A stretch of DNA of 26,924 nt from a virus: positions 1 to 26,924 of the IMG/VR virus record IMGVR_UViG_3300044825_002883. The stretch is one strand, 5' to 3'. This document shows, piece by piece, positions 1 through 8,547 of this stretch (positions are counted from its first letter, which is position 1; each line of letters starts with the position of its first letter). The notes under the pieces are model-generated. The model was not told the DNA's origin, did not search any database, and was given only the letters and a program-made list of their open reading frames with translations. A program made the translations under genes and the position numbers.

Positions 1-1519
1 CCTCGCCGCGGTACCGCAGCGCCCCGCGCACCTCATCGACCCCCCGGCGGAGTTCGGCCACGTCGACCCCCACCTGCTCGAGCGCGTCGGCCTGCGCGGC
101 GCGGGCGTCGAGCACCTTGGCCAGCGCGTCGGGCTCGCGGGCGAGAGCTCGAGCGGCCGCGTCGTCGGCGTCGCCCCCCTCGAGCACCGCGCGAGCCTTC
201 GGGCCCAGCTTGGCCATGGCCTCCCGCTCGAGACGCTGCGCAGCTCGAAGGGGCCCGGCCGCCGCGACCCCTTGCCCCCACACGGCCGGGTCGGCCGCGC
301 TGTCGAGGTAGCTCCGCGCGGCGAGCTCGATCTGCTCGACCCCCACGTCCCCCGCCGCCCGTCCGCGCTCGATCGCGTCGGCCACAGCATCCCGCACCTC
401 CGCGTAGCCCCGGAAGCTGGGCACCCGCTGCGCCTCGGCTTTCAGCAACCGCCGTACCTCGCGAGCCGCGGGCGTCCCGAGTCCCTTGATGCTCCCGAGC
501 GCTTCGACGGCTTGCCGCTGCACGAGCTTGCCCCCGCCCGCGTCGAGTGTCCTCTCCCACGCATCGGCCTGCGCGCTCGTCCGCGTGCGCCCCACCGACG
601 AGCGCAGCCGGGCCCCCACCGCGTCGTCGACCGCCGAGCCCCCACGCTCCGCGAGTTCGTACAGCGCCCGCCCCTCGGCCGTCCTCGTGCGCGAGAGGTA
701 GCGGCTCGCCGCGGCCGCATCGTCGGCCGTCCCTCCGAGCAGCTGCACTTGGCGAGTCGCCGCGCGCTCGATTACGCTCTCGCCCGAGAGGGCAGCACGG
801 CCCGCCGCCGAGCTCGCATCGTCGCCCGCCCCCAGCGCGCGCTCCACCATGCCCCCGGCGACGCGCCGCGTCCCTCGATAGGCGCTGTCGAGGCCGATCC
901 CCAGCGTGGTGCTCCCCGCTCCGAAGAGGGCGCCGAGCCCCGCCCCGCGCTTCGCTCCCGCGAGCAGCTGCTCCGCCGCGAGATCGCGATCGCCAAGCGC
1001 AGCTTCCGAGGCCGCCGCGCCCACACCAGCGATCCCTCCCTCGAATGCCCCCGCCGCTGCCCCGCCCGCGACGCGCCCGACGACGCCACGCCCGAGCGCC
1101 GCCTCCGTCGCCCCCGAGATCGCTCGGCCGACCTGCGCGGTGCGACCGGCGACGGTGAATCGGGCCGCCGTAGCAGCTGCCCCGGTACCGCCGGAGAGGA
1201 GAGCGGGAGCGATGGCGCCAGCCACCTCGAGCGCCGTGCCGGCCTCTCCGAGCGATTCGCGGTTGGCGTTCATCCGGCGCGCGTCGACACCTCCCGCGCG
1301 CAGCAGCGAGTCGGAGAGACCGAGGGACATGCCGCGAGCCACGGCCTGCGTTCCTGCCTCGAACGTACCGAGCCCCGTCGATGCTTCGCGCCGCAGCTTG
1401 GCCGCGGTCACGTCTTCCTCGGTGGCCGGCTGCCACCCTTGGGCGCGGGCCGTCGCAAGCTGTGACTCGTCGACGAAGCCCGTCCGGTTGTCGCCCTTGA
1501 TGACGCGTACCTTGGCCAT
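1..1519 (-). CDS. Internal virion (ejection) protein, 3' end outside window
   Basis: The reading frame starts at ATG 1519-1517 and stays open to base 1, so at least 506 codons are present and the C-terminus is missing. The start overlaps the stop of the upstream gene by one base (TGATG) and follows a GAGGAGGA ribosome binding site. The protein begins MAKVRVIKGDNRTGF. It then has a long Ala/Gly-rich stretch with weakly hydrophobic segments (roughly residues 85-240), followed by a charged, helical, Ala/Arg/Glu-rich half. I see no catalytic motif in the visible part. The role is inferred from position: third of three consecutive large, low-complexity, helical proteins after the tail nozzle, as with the DNA-ejection proteins of P22 (gp7, gp20, gp16) and T7 (gp14-16). 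A lytic transglycosylase domain could lie beyond the edge. The frame is certain; the function is moderately supported. Confidence 0.72.
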   Translation of the reverse strand, partial: MAKVRVIKGDNRTGFVDESQLATARAQGWQPATEEDVTAAKLRREASTGLGTFEAGTQAVARGMSLGLSDSLLRAGGVDARRMNANRESLGEAGTALEVAGAIAPALLSGGTGAAATAARFTVAGRTAQVGRAISGATEAALGRGVVGRVAGGAAAGAFEGGIAGVGAAASEAALGDRDLAAEQLLAGAKRGAGLGALFGAGSTTLGIGLDSAYRGTRRVAGGMVERALGAGDDASSAAGRAALSGESVIERAATRQVQLLGGTADDAAAASRYLSRTRTAEGRALYELAERGGSAVDDAVGARLRSSVGRTRTSAQADAWERTLDAGGGKLVQRQAVEALGSIKGLGTPAAREVRRLLKAEAQRVPSFRGYAEVRDAVADAIERGRAAGDVGVEQIELAARSYLDSAADPAVWGQGVAAAGPLRAAQRLEREAMAKLGPKARAVLEGGDADDAAARALAREPDALAKVLDARAAQADALEQVGVDVAELRRGVDEVRGALRYRGE

Positions 1520-3471
1520 CAATCCTCCTCGACCACGGGCTCGTCACCGCCGCCGGTCCATTGCGTCTCAAAGTCGGCGAGGTTCGCATTGCGGCGGTAG
1601 TAGGCGCGCACGTTGGGGTCTAGCCCCTTCTCGATCGAGTCCCGCTTGCTCGTCAGGAACTTGCGCACGCGCTCGAGGTTGCTTCGTAGACGCTCCTCGC
1701 CGCCGATCGCCGTGCCGCCGCGAAGCATCCCGTCGTACATCTCCCATTCGTCTTTGCCGATCGCGGCGCCCGACTTGAGGCGCGCGAGTTCGTCCAGGAC
1801 CATGTTGATCTGAGCGTTGGTATCGGCGAGGCCGGGGCTCGCGAACTCGGGCAGCGGGCTGCCGGTGAACCCGTACCCCGCGATGTCTGGCTTCGCGAGG
1901 AGTTCATCGAGGCCGCCGATCGCGGTGTCGATCTTCTCGACATCTTTCCCGAACGCGTACGCCTGCTCTGCCAACTTCGCGTCAGCTTTCTTCGCCGACT
2001 TGCCGCCTTCGATCTCGCGCTTTAGGTCGCGCTCGGCTTGCTTGTCCTCGCCTTCGATCCCCGCCATTTGGAGCTTGAACCGCTCCTCTTCGAGCCGGGC
2101 GACCCGCTTCTCTGCGAGCTTGCGCGAGCGCGGCCCCAAGCCTCCCGTCTGCACAAGGAAGCTCTTAGGGGTAGTCGCGAGCTGCACATCGACCGCCCGC
2201 TGCTGCGCGTCGATCTGCTGCCGCACGCCTACCAGGCTCTGCTGTAGCTCCGCCTGGAGCTTGGGGACCGTGGTCTCTGCAAGCTGCGCCTCGAGCTCGC
2301 GCGCGGCGTCCTCGAGTTGCAGTTGTAGAAACATTGCATCAGCGGCCGCCTCATCGCCCGCAGCGCTGAGCAAGTCGCGGTAGAGGCCCGTTTGCTGCGC
2401 CACGCCGGCATCGGCCGCGGCCGCGGCGTCGAACGTCTGCGCCGCGTTGGCCTTCTGCGTCTCGAGGTCGCGGCCGGCGATCTCCATGAGCCGGTTGGGC
2501 ACTTCGTTGCTCCCGATCGCCCCGCCCGCAAGGGAGCCGAGGATCGCCCAGAACTTGGCGCCGCCATCCATGCTCTTGAACGAGCGGTTGGGATCGAGCT
2601 CGGGAAGGGCTTGCAGCTTCTCGCGCGCGTCGGCCTGCACGGCCTGCGCTTGATCGATCGCATCGCGCTGCACCCGGGCGAAGTCTCGGCGCTCGACATC
2701 GGCGGCGCGCGCCTCCGCGGTCGCAGCCCGGCTCGCCTCCGCGGTCTGCCGCTGCACCTCCGCGACGCGCTCGGCTTGCTGTAGCTCCGCTGCGCCGACG
2801 CCCTCGGCCGCCTGCACCTGCGCCTCGCCCATGCCGAGGTGGCCATCCCTACCGATGTCGCGCACGTCCCCGAGCGTGCCCGCCTCTTGAATCTGGCGCT
2901 GCTCGTCTTCGGTCTGCAGCTGCTGCACGCGTGCCATGTAGCTCCATTCGTCCTCGCCAGCCTCGGGCGGCGGCGGGACGAACGGCTCGAGCTGCAACTG
3001 GCCACCGCCGTAGAAGTTCTGGGCGTCGCGCTCGACGATCGGGCGCAGCGGGTTGGCCTTGCGCCCGTAGGTCACCGGAGCCCCCAGGGCATCGAGGAGG
3101 GTCCCGATCTCGCCTTCGCGCTCCGCCATGGCGGACTGCAGCGCGGAGGGTGTAGTGGCGGGCGGGGTCATTCCGGCCATCGCTGCAGACCCGAGCCCGC
3201 TGGTGGCCCGCAGCTGCGCCCGCTCCCCCGCGCGCCGCTGGTCTCCCATCGAGCGCGCGCCCGCGGGAGCGTAGGGCACGGCTGTCCCGAGCGAGATGCT
3301 TCCGCCCGTCGGCCCGCCACCGAAGGCCCCGGCGAGGTCGAAGCCCTGCGGACCAAAGCCTGCGGCAGCTGACCCGAGCCCCATGGACGGTGCGGCGGGC
3401 GGTGTGGCGTCAAGGGATGGGAGAGCCACGGAGCCACCGGGCGCACCTACTCCGATCGCGGGGCGTGCCAT
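1519..3471 (-). CDS. Putative internal virion / ejection protein, 650 aa
   Basis: The protein has 650 residues. The N-terminal 130 residues are rich in Gly, Pro and Ala and probably disordered. Residues from about 170 to 290 are dominated by Gln, Ala, Glu and Arg and should form long coiled coils. A Gly/Ala-rich hydrophobic patch (FWAILGSLAGGAIGS) lies near residue 310. A second helical region with many Glu/Lys/Gln follows, and the acidic tail ends EPVVEED. A long helical body with one Gly-zipper-like hydrophobic patch is typical of podovirus internal core proteins that leave the capsid ahead of the DNA and span the cell envelope. The start ATG overlaps the preceding stop by one base. No enzymatic motif was recognised. 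Position next to two similar proteins is the main support. Confidence 0.72.
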   Translation of the reverse strand: MARPAIGVGAPGGSVALPSLDATPPAAPSMGLGSAAAGFGPQGFDLAGAFGGGPTGGSISLGTAVPYAPAGARSMGDQRRAGERAQLRATSGLGSAAMAGMTPPATTPSALQSAMAEREGEIGTLLDALGAPVTYGRKANPLRPIVERDAQNFYGGGQLQLEPFVPPPPEAGEDEWSYMARVQQLQTEDEQRQIQEAGTLGDVRDIGRDGHLGMGEAQVQAAEGVGAAELQQAERVAEVQRQTAEASRAATAEARAADVERRDFARVQRDAIDQAQAVQADAREKLQALPELDPNRSFKSMDGGAKFWAILGSLAGGAIGSNEVPNRLMEIAGRDLETQKANAAQTFDAAAAADAGVAQQTGLYRDLLSAAGDEAAADAMFLQLQLEDAARELEAQLAETTVPKLQAELQQSLVGVRQQIDAQQRAVDVQLATTPKSFLVQTGGLGPRSRKLAEKRVARLEEERFKLQMAGIEGEDKQAERDLKREIEGGKSAKKADAKLAEQAYAFGKDVEKIDTAIGGLDELLAKPDIAGYGFTGSPLPEFASPGLADTNAQINMVLDELARLKSGAAIGKDEWEMYDGMLRGGTAIGGEERLRSNLERVRKFLTSKRDSIEKGLDPNVRAYYRRNANLADFETQWTGGGDEPVVEED

Positions 3472-4118
3472 CAGAACATCCCTCCGCCGCCGCCCATGCC
3501 GGGCATCATCATGGTCCCGCCGAGACCAGCGACGGCGCCGAGCCCCATCTGCAAGCCTTGCATGCCGAATGCTCGGTTGCGCTGCTGCTGCTCCATCGCG
3601 GCCTGCCGATTGGCGAGCGCGATCTCAGCCTCGGTGCCGTACATCTGCCCGGTGACGCCTTGGAACCCTTGCTGCGCAGCGAGGAGCTGTTGCAGATCCA
3701 TCCCCGCCATCGTGTTCGCCTGCGCGGCCTGGGCTTGCTGGGCGGCCATCATCTCCTGCGCGCGTAGCTGGGCGGCTTGCTGGCTGAGCCCCATCGCGGC
3801 CGCCGAGCCCATGCCCTGCACTTGCCGCGCCTGCGAGGCCATGGTGCCGCCGCGTTGCTGCGCCGCCATGCCGATCTGGTTCACGAGGTTCTGCTGGTTC
3901 CCCGCGCCGAGCTGCTGCTGTGCGACGCTCGGCCCTTGCCCCGCGGCGCTCCTCGTGAGCATTCCCATCGCGTCGTTCTGCGCGGCGCGACCGAGGCCGT
4001 AGTTCCGTTGACCCGCGCCGAGGGCTTGCTGTGCGGCGCCGAGACCTTGGTGCTGCGGCGCGGACACGGGCGTGTTCGCGGCGCGGCGGGTGTCGTTCCA
4101 ATCCATGTATCCGGCCAT
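3471..4118 (-). CDS. Gln/Ala/Met-rich putative internal virion protein, 215 aa
   Basis: The protein has 215 residues of highly biased composition, with many Gln, Ala, Gly and Met, repeated AAQQ/QQLGAG-like stretches in residues 20-150, and a Gly/Met-rich hydrophobic tail ending MMMPGMGGGGGMF. This resembles the small Gln-rich member of podovirus ejection-protein sets (P22 gp7, T7 gp14), which are internal to the capsid and enter the cell envelope. The gene starts 10 bases after the nozzle stop with a TAGGAT ribosome binding site and overlaps the next gene by one base, so all three ejection-type genes are probably translated together. The function comes from composition and position only. Confidence 0.68.
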   Translation of the reverse strand: MAGYMDWNDTRRAANTPVSAPQHQGLGAAQQALGAGQRNYGLGRAAQNDAMGMLTRSAAGQGPSVAQQQLGAGNQQNLVNQIGMAAQQRGGTMASQARQVQGMGSAAAMGLSQQAAQLRAQEMMAAQQAQAAQANTMAGMDLQQLLAAQQGFQGVTGQMYGTEAEIALANRQAAMEQQQRNRAFGMQGLQMGLGAVAGLGGTMMMPGMGGGGGMF

Positions 4119-4128
4119 GATGATGATC

Positions 4129-7100
4129 CTACCGCGCTACGCGGCGCGGTCCAGCAAGGTGGCGCCAGTGGAGCGTGAGGCTCACGAGGCGCACGTTTTC
4201 GGTGGCGGGGGCGGTGCTCGGCTCGAAGATCCGGAGCTTGACCCACGAGACTTTGAGGGCGTTCAGGCGGAACGGGATGTACGCCGGCGCGCTCGTGCCC
4301 GCGTAGGTCCACGTGCAGTGCGGGGCGTTCTCGTCGTACGTGCCCGCGAACAGGCCGTCGACGTTATACCAAGCCTGGATCGTGAGCGGCCCAGCGTTGA
4401 CGCGCTCGGTTTGGATGCCGATCTCGTCGCAGAGCCATTGCCCCACGATGCCCGCGGGGTGGAACCACTCGGTGATGACGTCGAGGCAGACGCTCTCGCT
4501 CGTGCCCGACGAGTTGACGTCGGCGTAGACGGTGTCCGACGCGGCGCGCTCGATCGCGAGTCCGCCCTGCTCGAGCACCGCGTGCACGGTCTCGCCTTGC
4601 AAGCCGCGCCACGCGACGGCGTGCTGGTTCTCGTTCAGGCGCGACGCCGTGGACGACTGCGCGAGCATCGGGAGCGTGCGGACCGACCACAGGCCCACGC
4701 GGTAGTCGTAGATCGCGACGCGGGGGCGCACGGCGAGCGGGCCGGTGCCGGGCAACGCCTGCAGCGAGAACCGGATCTGATGGCGGTTCTCGAGGTGCAC
4801 CGCGCCGCGCACGTTGCCGGCGGCGCGAATCAAGTCCTCGATCGCGGCGCCGGGATAGTCGATCGTCATGCCCCTGGTGACGCGGTGGATCCCCTTGGCG
4901 CTCTGGAAGAACACGCCTTCGGAGTAGTGCACGACGCTCCGGGGCTCGATGCAGCCGATGCCGCTCGCGATCCGCTGCAAGCGGAACGACACGCCCGCCC
5001 CGCCCGCGCCGGGGTCACCGGTGAGCGCGTAGACGCCATCGCGCGAGAAGATGAACAGCGTGTCGTCCATGACCTGCAGCCCGGTCACGTCGCCCACGCC
5101 GTCGAGCCTGAAGGTGTTCGTGTCGAGGAACTCCGGCCAGACCATCGAGGCTCCGAGCGGTAGGATCTCCTCGCTCCACCGCAGTAGTCCCACCTCGGGA
5201 TCGACACCGAAGAGCCTGTTTTGCCAGACCGCTACCACCGCAAGCGGCTGGTGTGTGATCGGTGGCGGTGGCGTCCATTGCAGCGTGGTGAGATCGAGTT
5301 GCCACGGCGCGATCTCGTTGTCGTCCACCTCGCTATTCGGCCGCCCAACGTCGAACGTCACGGTGAACGCGTCGGGATCGGAGACCGGGGTGTCGCGAAG
5401 GCCGAAGCCCGCGCTGCTGCTGCTGCCGTACTCACGACGGAAGATGTAGAGCGGGGCGTCCGGTGTGCCGCCGTCGCCGGTCTCGAAGCTCGTCCCGTCG
5501 GTGGTGGTGCGCCACACCTCGATGGCGATCGGCTGCGCGCCGGTGTAGCGCGCGGCGTCGTCCTTGGGGTCGATGCACATGCACCTGACCGTCATCGTGG
5601 CGTAGCCGTTGACCACGAGCGCGGCGCTGACGGGGCGACTCGGCGGGCTCCGGTGGATGCTCCCGCGGTCGTCCATCCACAGGTAGTTGGCATACCAGTG
5701 GTAGGTCCCTGCGGTCTCGATGCCCCCGCCCGCTCCGACGGGCGACACGGTGATCTCGGGAGCGTGAAAGAAGCCCAGGGGCACGGGGCGGCGGCCATCG
5801 TACGCCGTCGTCACGCCGCCGGAGAAGACGAGCCCCGCGGTCGTCTCGATCGGGAGCGCCACGGGGCGGGCGTTGCAGCCGCGCCACGCGGGCGCGTCCG
5901 GCTGCGTCGCCTCCTTGGTGTCGCGGCGGATCGTCCACGGCTCCTCATGGTAGTGGCGATAGTAGCCGACCGCCGCGAGCGCGGGCTGTAGCTCGTCGGC
6001 TTCGTTGCCGCTCACGAGCCGCTGCCATCGGATCGTCGCGAGGAGCACGGTCTTACCGTCGGGGCCAAGCGTGTACGCGGGCGGGCCGGTGACGTGCGAG
6101 AGGTGATTGACGCGCTGCCCGATGCCCGGGAGCGTGCCGTCGTACGGGCTTGAGCCGTGCGGACGGGTGTCGAGGGAGCCAGCCGTGAGCGCGCAGACGG
6201 GGATGGGGCGCACGGTGCCGCCGCCGTAGTCGTCGCCGATCCACACCTCGAGCTTGACCGCGAGCCCGATCATCTGATCGAACTCCTGCCCGTCGGCGAT
6301 GCTCTTCCACCCGAGCAGGGCGTACGCGTCGAGCGTGCCGGTGGTGCCGCTGGCCCACGTCCAGACGCGCGAGAGGAGATGCCAGCCGAGGACCCATTGA
6401 GGGGAGTAGCCCGCAGCTGGAGCCGCGGTGGCGCTGCTGATCACGCCCCACGCGACCAGGCGAGAGTACACGCGGCCCGCCCCCACCTCGTCTTCGGGCG
6501 CCGCCTCGCACACGATGATGTACGTGGACGCGCTCAGGCGCTCGTGGGTCACGACAGTGAAGTGGTTGTCACCGTCGAGCAGGTCGGAGAAGGTCTCCGC
6601 GGTGGCGAAGCCGGCCCCGTTCGACGCGTTCAACCGGTAGGTGCGAAGAAGGAGCGTGTCCTGGTAGCTCACAAGGACCGCGTCGTCGGTCTCGTTCGCG
6701 TGCACGGCGAGCACGGAGCTGGCGATCGTGAGGCCCGCGCGGCTGTCGGTCCAGTCCGCATCAAGCCATGACCACGGCGCCTCGAAGCGCTCGGTGACGA
6801 TCGTGCCGCTCGCGGTGCGGCGCGCGACGATGAACTCGTTCGCCGCGTCTCCGACGACCGTCGCATGGTCGTACTGGAGCGTCTCGTGGATCGACACCGC
6901 GCCCTGGTTGTCCCAGCCGGCGGCGATGTCGGCGACGTCGAAGAGCGAGCGGTACAAGCTCGTCGTACCCTCATTGCCGCTGCGGTCGATCCAGTGGACA
7001 ACGAACAAGTTGCTGTTGCCGATGGATAGGACACGAGGGCAGTCGACATAGTCACCAAAGACACCCGACACGATCGACTTGTCGACGAGCTCAAGCTGCC

Positions 7101-7257
7101 CGTCTTCGCCATCCACGAAGACCCCCGCTTCGATGCGCTGAGCGCCTTCCGTGTTGAAACCGGCGGCCCACACGAAGCAACGGAACGTGCGCCCGCCGAT
7201 CGTCATGGACGCGACGTCGGCTTGCTCCACTCCGGCGAAGACGGACGAGATGGTCAT
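4129..7257 (-). CDS. Tail nozzle (tail tubular / stabilisation protein), 1042 aa
   Basis: This large, beta-rich protein is likely the nozzle at the distal end of a short tail. The most telling stretch begins near residue 676: WQNRLFG, then LLRWSEE, F-L-D-T-N-TFRLDG, a short run naming a variable loop (DTLFIFSRDGVYALTG), IGC, RSVV, and near residue 776 VFFQSAKGIHRVTRG. These match the propeller blades of phage nozzle proteins such as P22 gp10 and T7 gp12. I prefer ATG 7257, one base after the lipoprotein stop (TGAcATG), because the longer alternative from 7293 would overlap that gene by 35 bases. The start is odd: it begins directly in what looks like a mid-propeller sequence (VEQADVASMTIGGRTFRC) and lacks the KR/KARGY-type N-terminal region of nozzle proteins. 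That region may be the separate protein at 8784-9161. Confidence 0.78.
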   Translation of the reverse strand: MTISSVFAGVEQADVASMTIGGRTFRCFVWAAGFNTEGAQRIEAGVFVDGEDGQLELVDKSIVSGVFGDYVDCPRVLSIGNSNLFVVHWIDRSGNEGTTSLYRSLFDVADIAAGWDNQGAVSIHETLQYDHATVVGDAANEFIVARRTASGTIVTERFEAPWSWLDADWTDSRAGLTIASSVLAVHANETDDAVLVSYQDTLLLRTYRLNASNGAGFATAETFSDLLDGDNHFTVVTHERLSASTYIIVCEAAPEDEVGAGRVYSRLVAWGVISSATAAPAAGYSPQWVLGWHLLSRVWTWASGTTGTLDAYALLGWKSIADGQEFDQMIGLAVKLEVWIGDDYGGGTVRPIPVCALTAGSLDTRPHGSSPYDGTLPGIGQRVNHLSHVTGPPAYTLGPDGKTVLLATIRWQRLVSGNEADELQPALAAVGYYRHYHEEPWTIRRDTKEATQPDAPAWRGCNARPVALPIETTAGLVFSGGVTTAYDGRRPVPLGFFHAPEITVSPVGAGGGIETAGTYHWYANYLWMDDRGSIHRSPPSRPVSAALVVNGYATMTVRCMCIDPKDDAARYTGAQPIAIEVWRTTTDGTSFETGDGGTPDAPLYIFRREYGSSSSAGFGLRDTPVSDPDAFTVTFDVGRPNSEVDDNEIAPWQLDLTTLQWTPPPPITHQPLAVVAVWQNRLFGVDPEVGLLRWSEEILPLGASMVWPEFLDTNTFRLDGVGDVTGLQVMDDTLFIFSRDGVYALTGDPGAGGAGVSFRLQRIASGIGCIEPRSVVHYSEGVFFQSAKGIHRVTRGMTIDYPGAAIEDLIRAAGNVRGAVHLENRHQIRFSLQALPGTGPLAVRPRVAIYDYRVGLWSVRTLPMLAQSSTASRLNENQHAVAWRGLQGETVHAVLEQGGLAIERAASDTVYADVNSSGTSESVCLDVITEWFHPAGIVGQWLCDEIGIQTERVNAGPLTIQAWYNVDGLFAGTYDENAPHCTWTYAGTSAPAYIPFRLNALKVSWVKLRIFEPSTAPATENVRLVSLTLHWRHLAGPRRVAR

Positions 7258-7258
7258 G

Positions 7259-7939
7259 TCAGCAGCTTTCGAGTGGCGATACGACGCCGCCACAAAGGCA
7301 CAGCGGGGGAACGATGGCGCATTCGCAGTTGTTGCTTGGAGCCGGGGATCCGTCGCAAAGGCAATCGTTGTCGACTACCTCGCAGCATGGGACGCCCGGA
7401 AGGCACTCGCCGATGGTGACCGGGCACCAATCATCGGGCGCGGTGAAGTTTCCGCACACGCAAGAGTCGGGCCCGCTCGACGCACACGGCCACCCGCACG
7501 AGACGGCATCGTACACGCCGCTATCGCATTCGCACGTACCATCGACCGTCAGCGCGCACCCGCACTGCATCGGATCCACCGGCGTGTCACCGCAGCGGCA
7601 CCGACCGTCGGCGCCCATGTCGGGCGCGACCGGGCACGCGCTCGGCTCGCCCGTGGTCGAGTCGCCCAAGTCGCCCGAGCTCGAGAAGCCATCGGCCCCC
7701 GACGAGTTCGCGGCGCCTGTGGAACTCTCGGAGCTCGTGGAGGACGGGTCCCCGCCGGTGGCCGCCGGAGCTCCTGTCTCGCTGCCGGAGAGCCCCGTGC
7801 TGCCGCTGGTGGTGGCGTCGTCGGGCGCCCCGGTGGACGACTCTTCGCCCCCGGTCACCAACACGTCGACGTCCATCGAGCATGCGAGCGTGGCGACGGC
7901 CAGAATGATGAAAACGGTGCTCTGAGAGGACTTGCGCAT
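7259..7939 (-). CDS. Cysteine-rich secreted lipoprotein, moron candidate, 226 aa
   Basis: The ATG is at 7939-7937. Residues 1-20 form a signal peptide (MRKSSQ, hydrophobic FIILAVATLA, then Cys20), compatible with lipoprotein processing, although the residue three before the Cys is Thr rather than Leu. Residues 25-100 are a low-complexity Ser/Thr/Gly/Asp linker with repeated STG and SSTG. The last ~125 residues contain about 22 Cys, many as CxC or CxCG pairs (CRCG, CEC, CVCG, CLCD, CLCG), suggesting small disulphide-bonded repeats. Lipobox plus Ser/Thr/Gly linker plus Cys-rich domain is a common design in myxobacterial surface lipoproteins (family-level knowledge). It is not a usual tail protein and sits between tail genes behind a likely terminator. 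I infer a cell-surface product expressed from a prophage, perhaps altering the host surface or blocking superinfection. No ribosome binding site is evident. Confidence 0.72.
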   Translation of the reverse strand: MRKSSQSTVFIILAVATLACSMDVDVLVTGGEESSTGAPDDATTSGSTGLSGSETGAPAATGGDPSSTSSESSTGAANSSGADGFSSSGDLGDSTTGEPSACPVAPDMGADGRCRCGDTPVDPMQCGCALTVDGTCECDSGVYDAVSCGWPCASSGPDSCVCGNFTAPDDWCPVTIGECLPGVPCCEVVDNDCLCDGSPAPSNNCECAIVPPLCLCGGVVSPLESC

Positions 7940-8007
7940 GCTGCGAGAAGTAGCACGCTGGGAAGGTGGTCGAACGGTCCACGCCGTAGAACGCACACAA
8001 TCGGAGC
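7940..8007 (-). promoter_or_regulatory. Leader of the lipoprotein gene; no promoter motif resolved
   Basis: This 68-base gap is one of the few real gaps in the late operon and is less GC-rich than its surroundings. After a likely terminator, a separate promoter for the lipoprotein gene is expected here. I could not find a convincing -35/-10 pair, and myxobacterial sigma factors may use other motifs. The role is inferred from position only. Confidence 0.25.
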
Positions 8008-8024
8008 AAAACGACGGTTCGTCG
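8008..8024 (-). terminator. Short intrinsic terminator candidate before the lipoprotein gene
   Basis: Read on the minus strand, CGACG-AAC-CGTCG forms a perfect 5-bp stem with a 3-base loop (8024-8012), followed at once by TTTT (8011-8008). It begins two bases after the TGA of the upstream gene (8028-8026). The stem is short for a strong terminator. It could reduce rather than stop transcription from the late operon into the lipoprotein gene. Confidence 0.4.
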
Positions 8025-8025
8025 A

Positions 8026-8184
8026 TCATGGGCCAGTCGAGTCCGCCGCGCCGGGCTCGTCGGGCTCGTCGGGCGTGGGCGGGTTGGAGGTGAGCACGGT
8101 GCACGGGTGCAGCGCGAGCGTGACGACGACGCCGAGGACGAACGCGGCGAGGTGGGTGGCGATGCTGCGGGGCTTGATGGTCAT
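8026..8184 (-). CDS. Small membrane-anchored protein with Pro-rich tail, 52 aa
   Basis: The ATG at 8184-8182 overlaps the stop of the upstream gene (ATGA). The 52 residues consist of a basic start (MTIKPRS), one hydrophobic segment (ATHLAAFVLGVVVTLAL), a single Cys just after it (HPC), and a Pro/Asp/Glu-rich tail (TPDEPDEPG). The design recalls small Rz1-type outer-membrane spanin lipoproteins, which are short, have a Cys after the signal and are Pro-rich. However, the LHPC context is not a canonical lipobox, so this is only a suggestion. With its upstream neighbour, which also has one membrane segment, it could form part of a lysis or membrane module. No endolysin is seen nearby. Confidence 0.55.
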   Translation of the reverse strand: MTIKPRSIATHLAAFVLGVVVTLALHPCTVLTSNPPTPDEPDEPGAADSTGP

Positions 8185-8543
8185 GGTGTGGAGAACCTGC
8201 GGATCGGTGGGGGAGGGAGCGGCTTGTGCTCGGAGAGCGCGATGAGGGCTTGCTGCACCCACGCGTTGTGATCGTCGGCGGCGAGCATCCCACGCTCCAG
8301 CGCTTCGACGCGAGGCACGATGCGCTCCGTGTCGAGCATGGAGTGGCCGGCCACCGCGATCACGCCGCCTACGAAGCCGGCGAGCAAGGGGCCGCCGCCG
8401 AGCACCTTGGCGATCATCGCGAGCGCCGTGGCCTGCGCGACCGCTGGTGATTGAGCTGCTGCTGCTGCCTGGGATTGCGCCGCTGTTTCTAGCTGCACTG
8501 CCGACAGCTCGCCCGGGCGGATCGTGATCTGCTGGCCGGCCAT
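8181..8543 (-). CDS. Protein with one central membrane segment, 120 aa, unknown
   Basis: The ATG at 8543-8541 lies 4 bases after the stop of the preceding gene. The protein has a polar, Gln/Ala-rich N-terminus (about residues 1-45), a hydrophobic Gly-rich segment (MIAKVLGGGPLLAGFVGGVIAVAG) predicted to span the membrane once, a charged helical stretch (RVEALERGM), and a Pro-rich tail. It overlaps the next small membrane protein by four bases, so the two are probably co-translated. A holin or inner-membrane spanin role is possible, but I recognise no family. Confidence 0.55.
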   Translation of the reverse strand: MAGQQITIRPGELSAVQLETAAQSQAAAAAQSPAVAQATALAMIAKVLGGGPLLAGFVGGVIAVAGHSMLDTERIVPRVEALERGMLAADDHNAWVQQALIALSEHKPLPPPPIRRFSTP

Positions 8544-8547
8544 GGTG

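Noticed and set aside
33-1589. 518-codon open frame on the minus strand
   Set aside because: It is Arg/Gly-rich and shadows the real frame that begins at ATG 1519 and runs off the left edge; the real frame has a good ribosome binding site and a one-base overlap with the gene before it.
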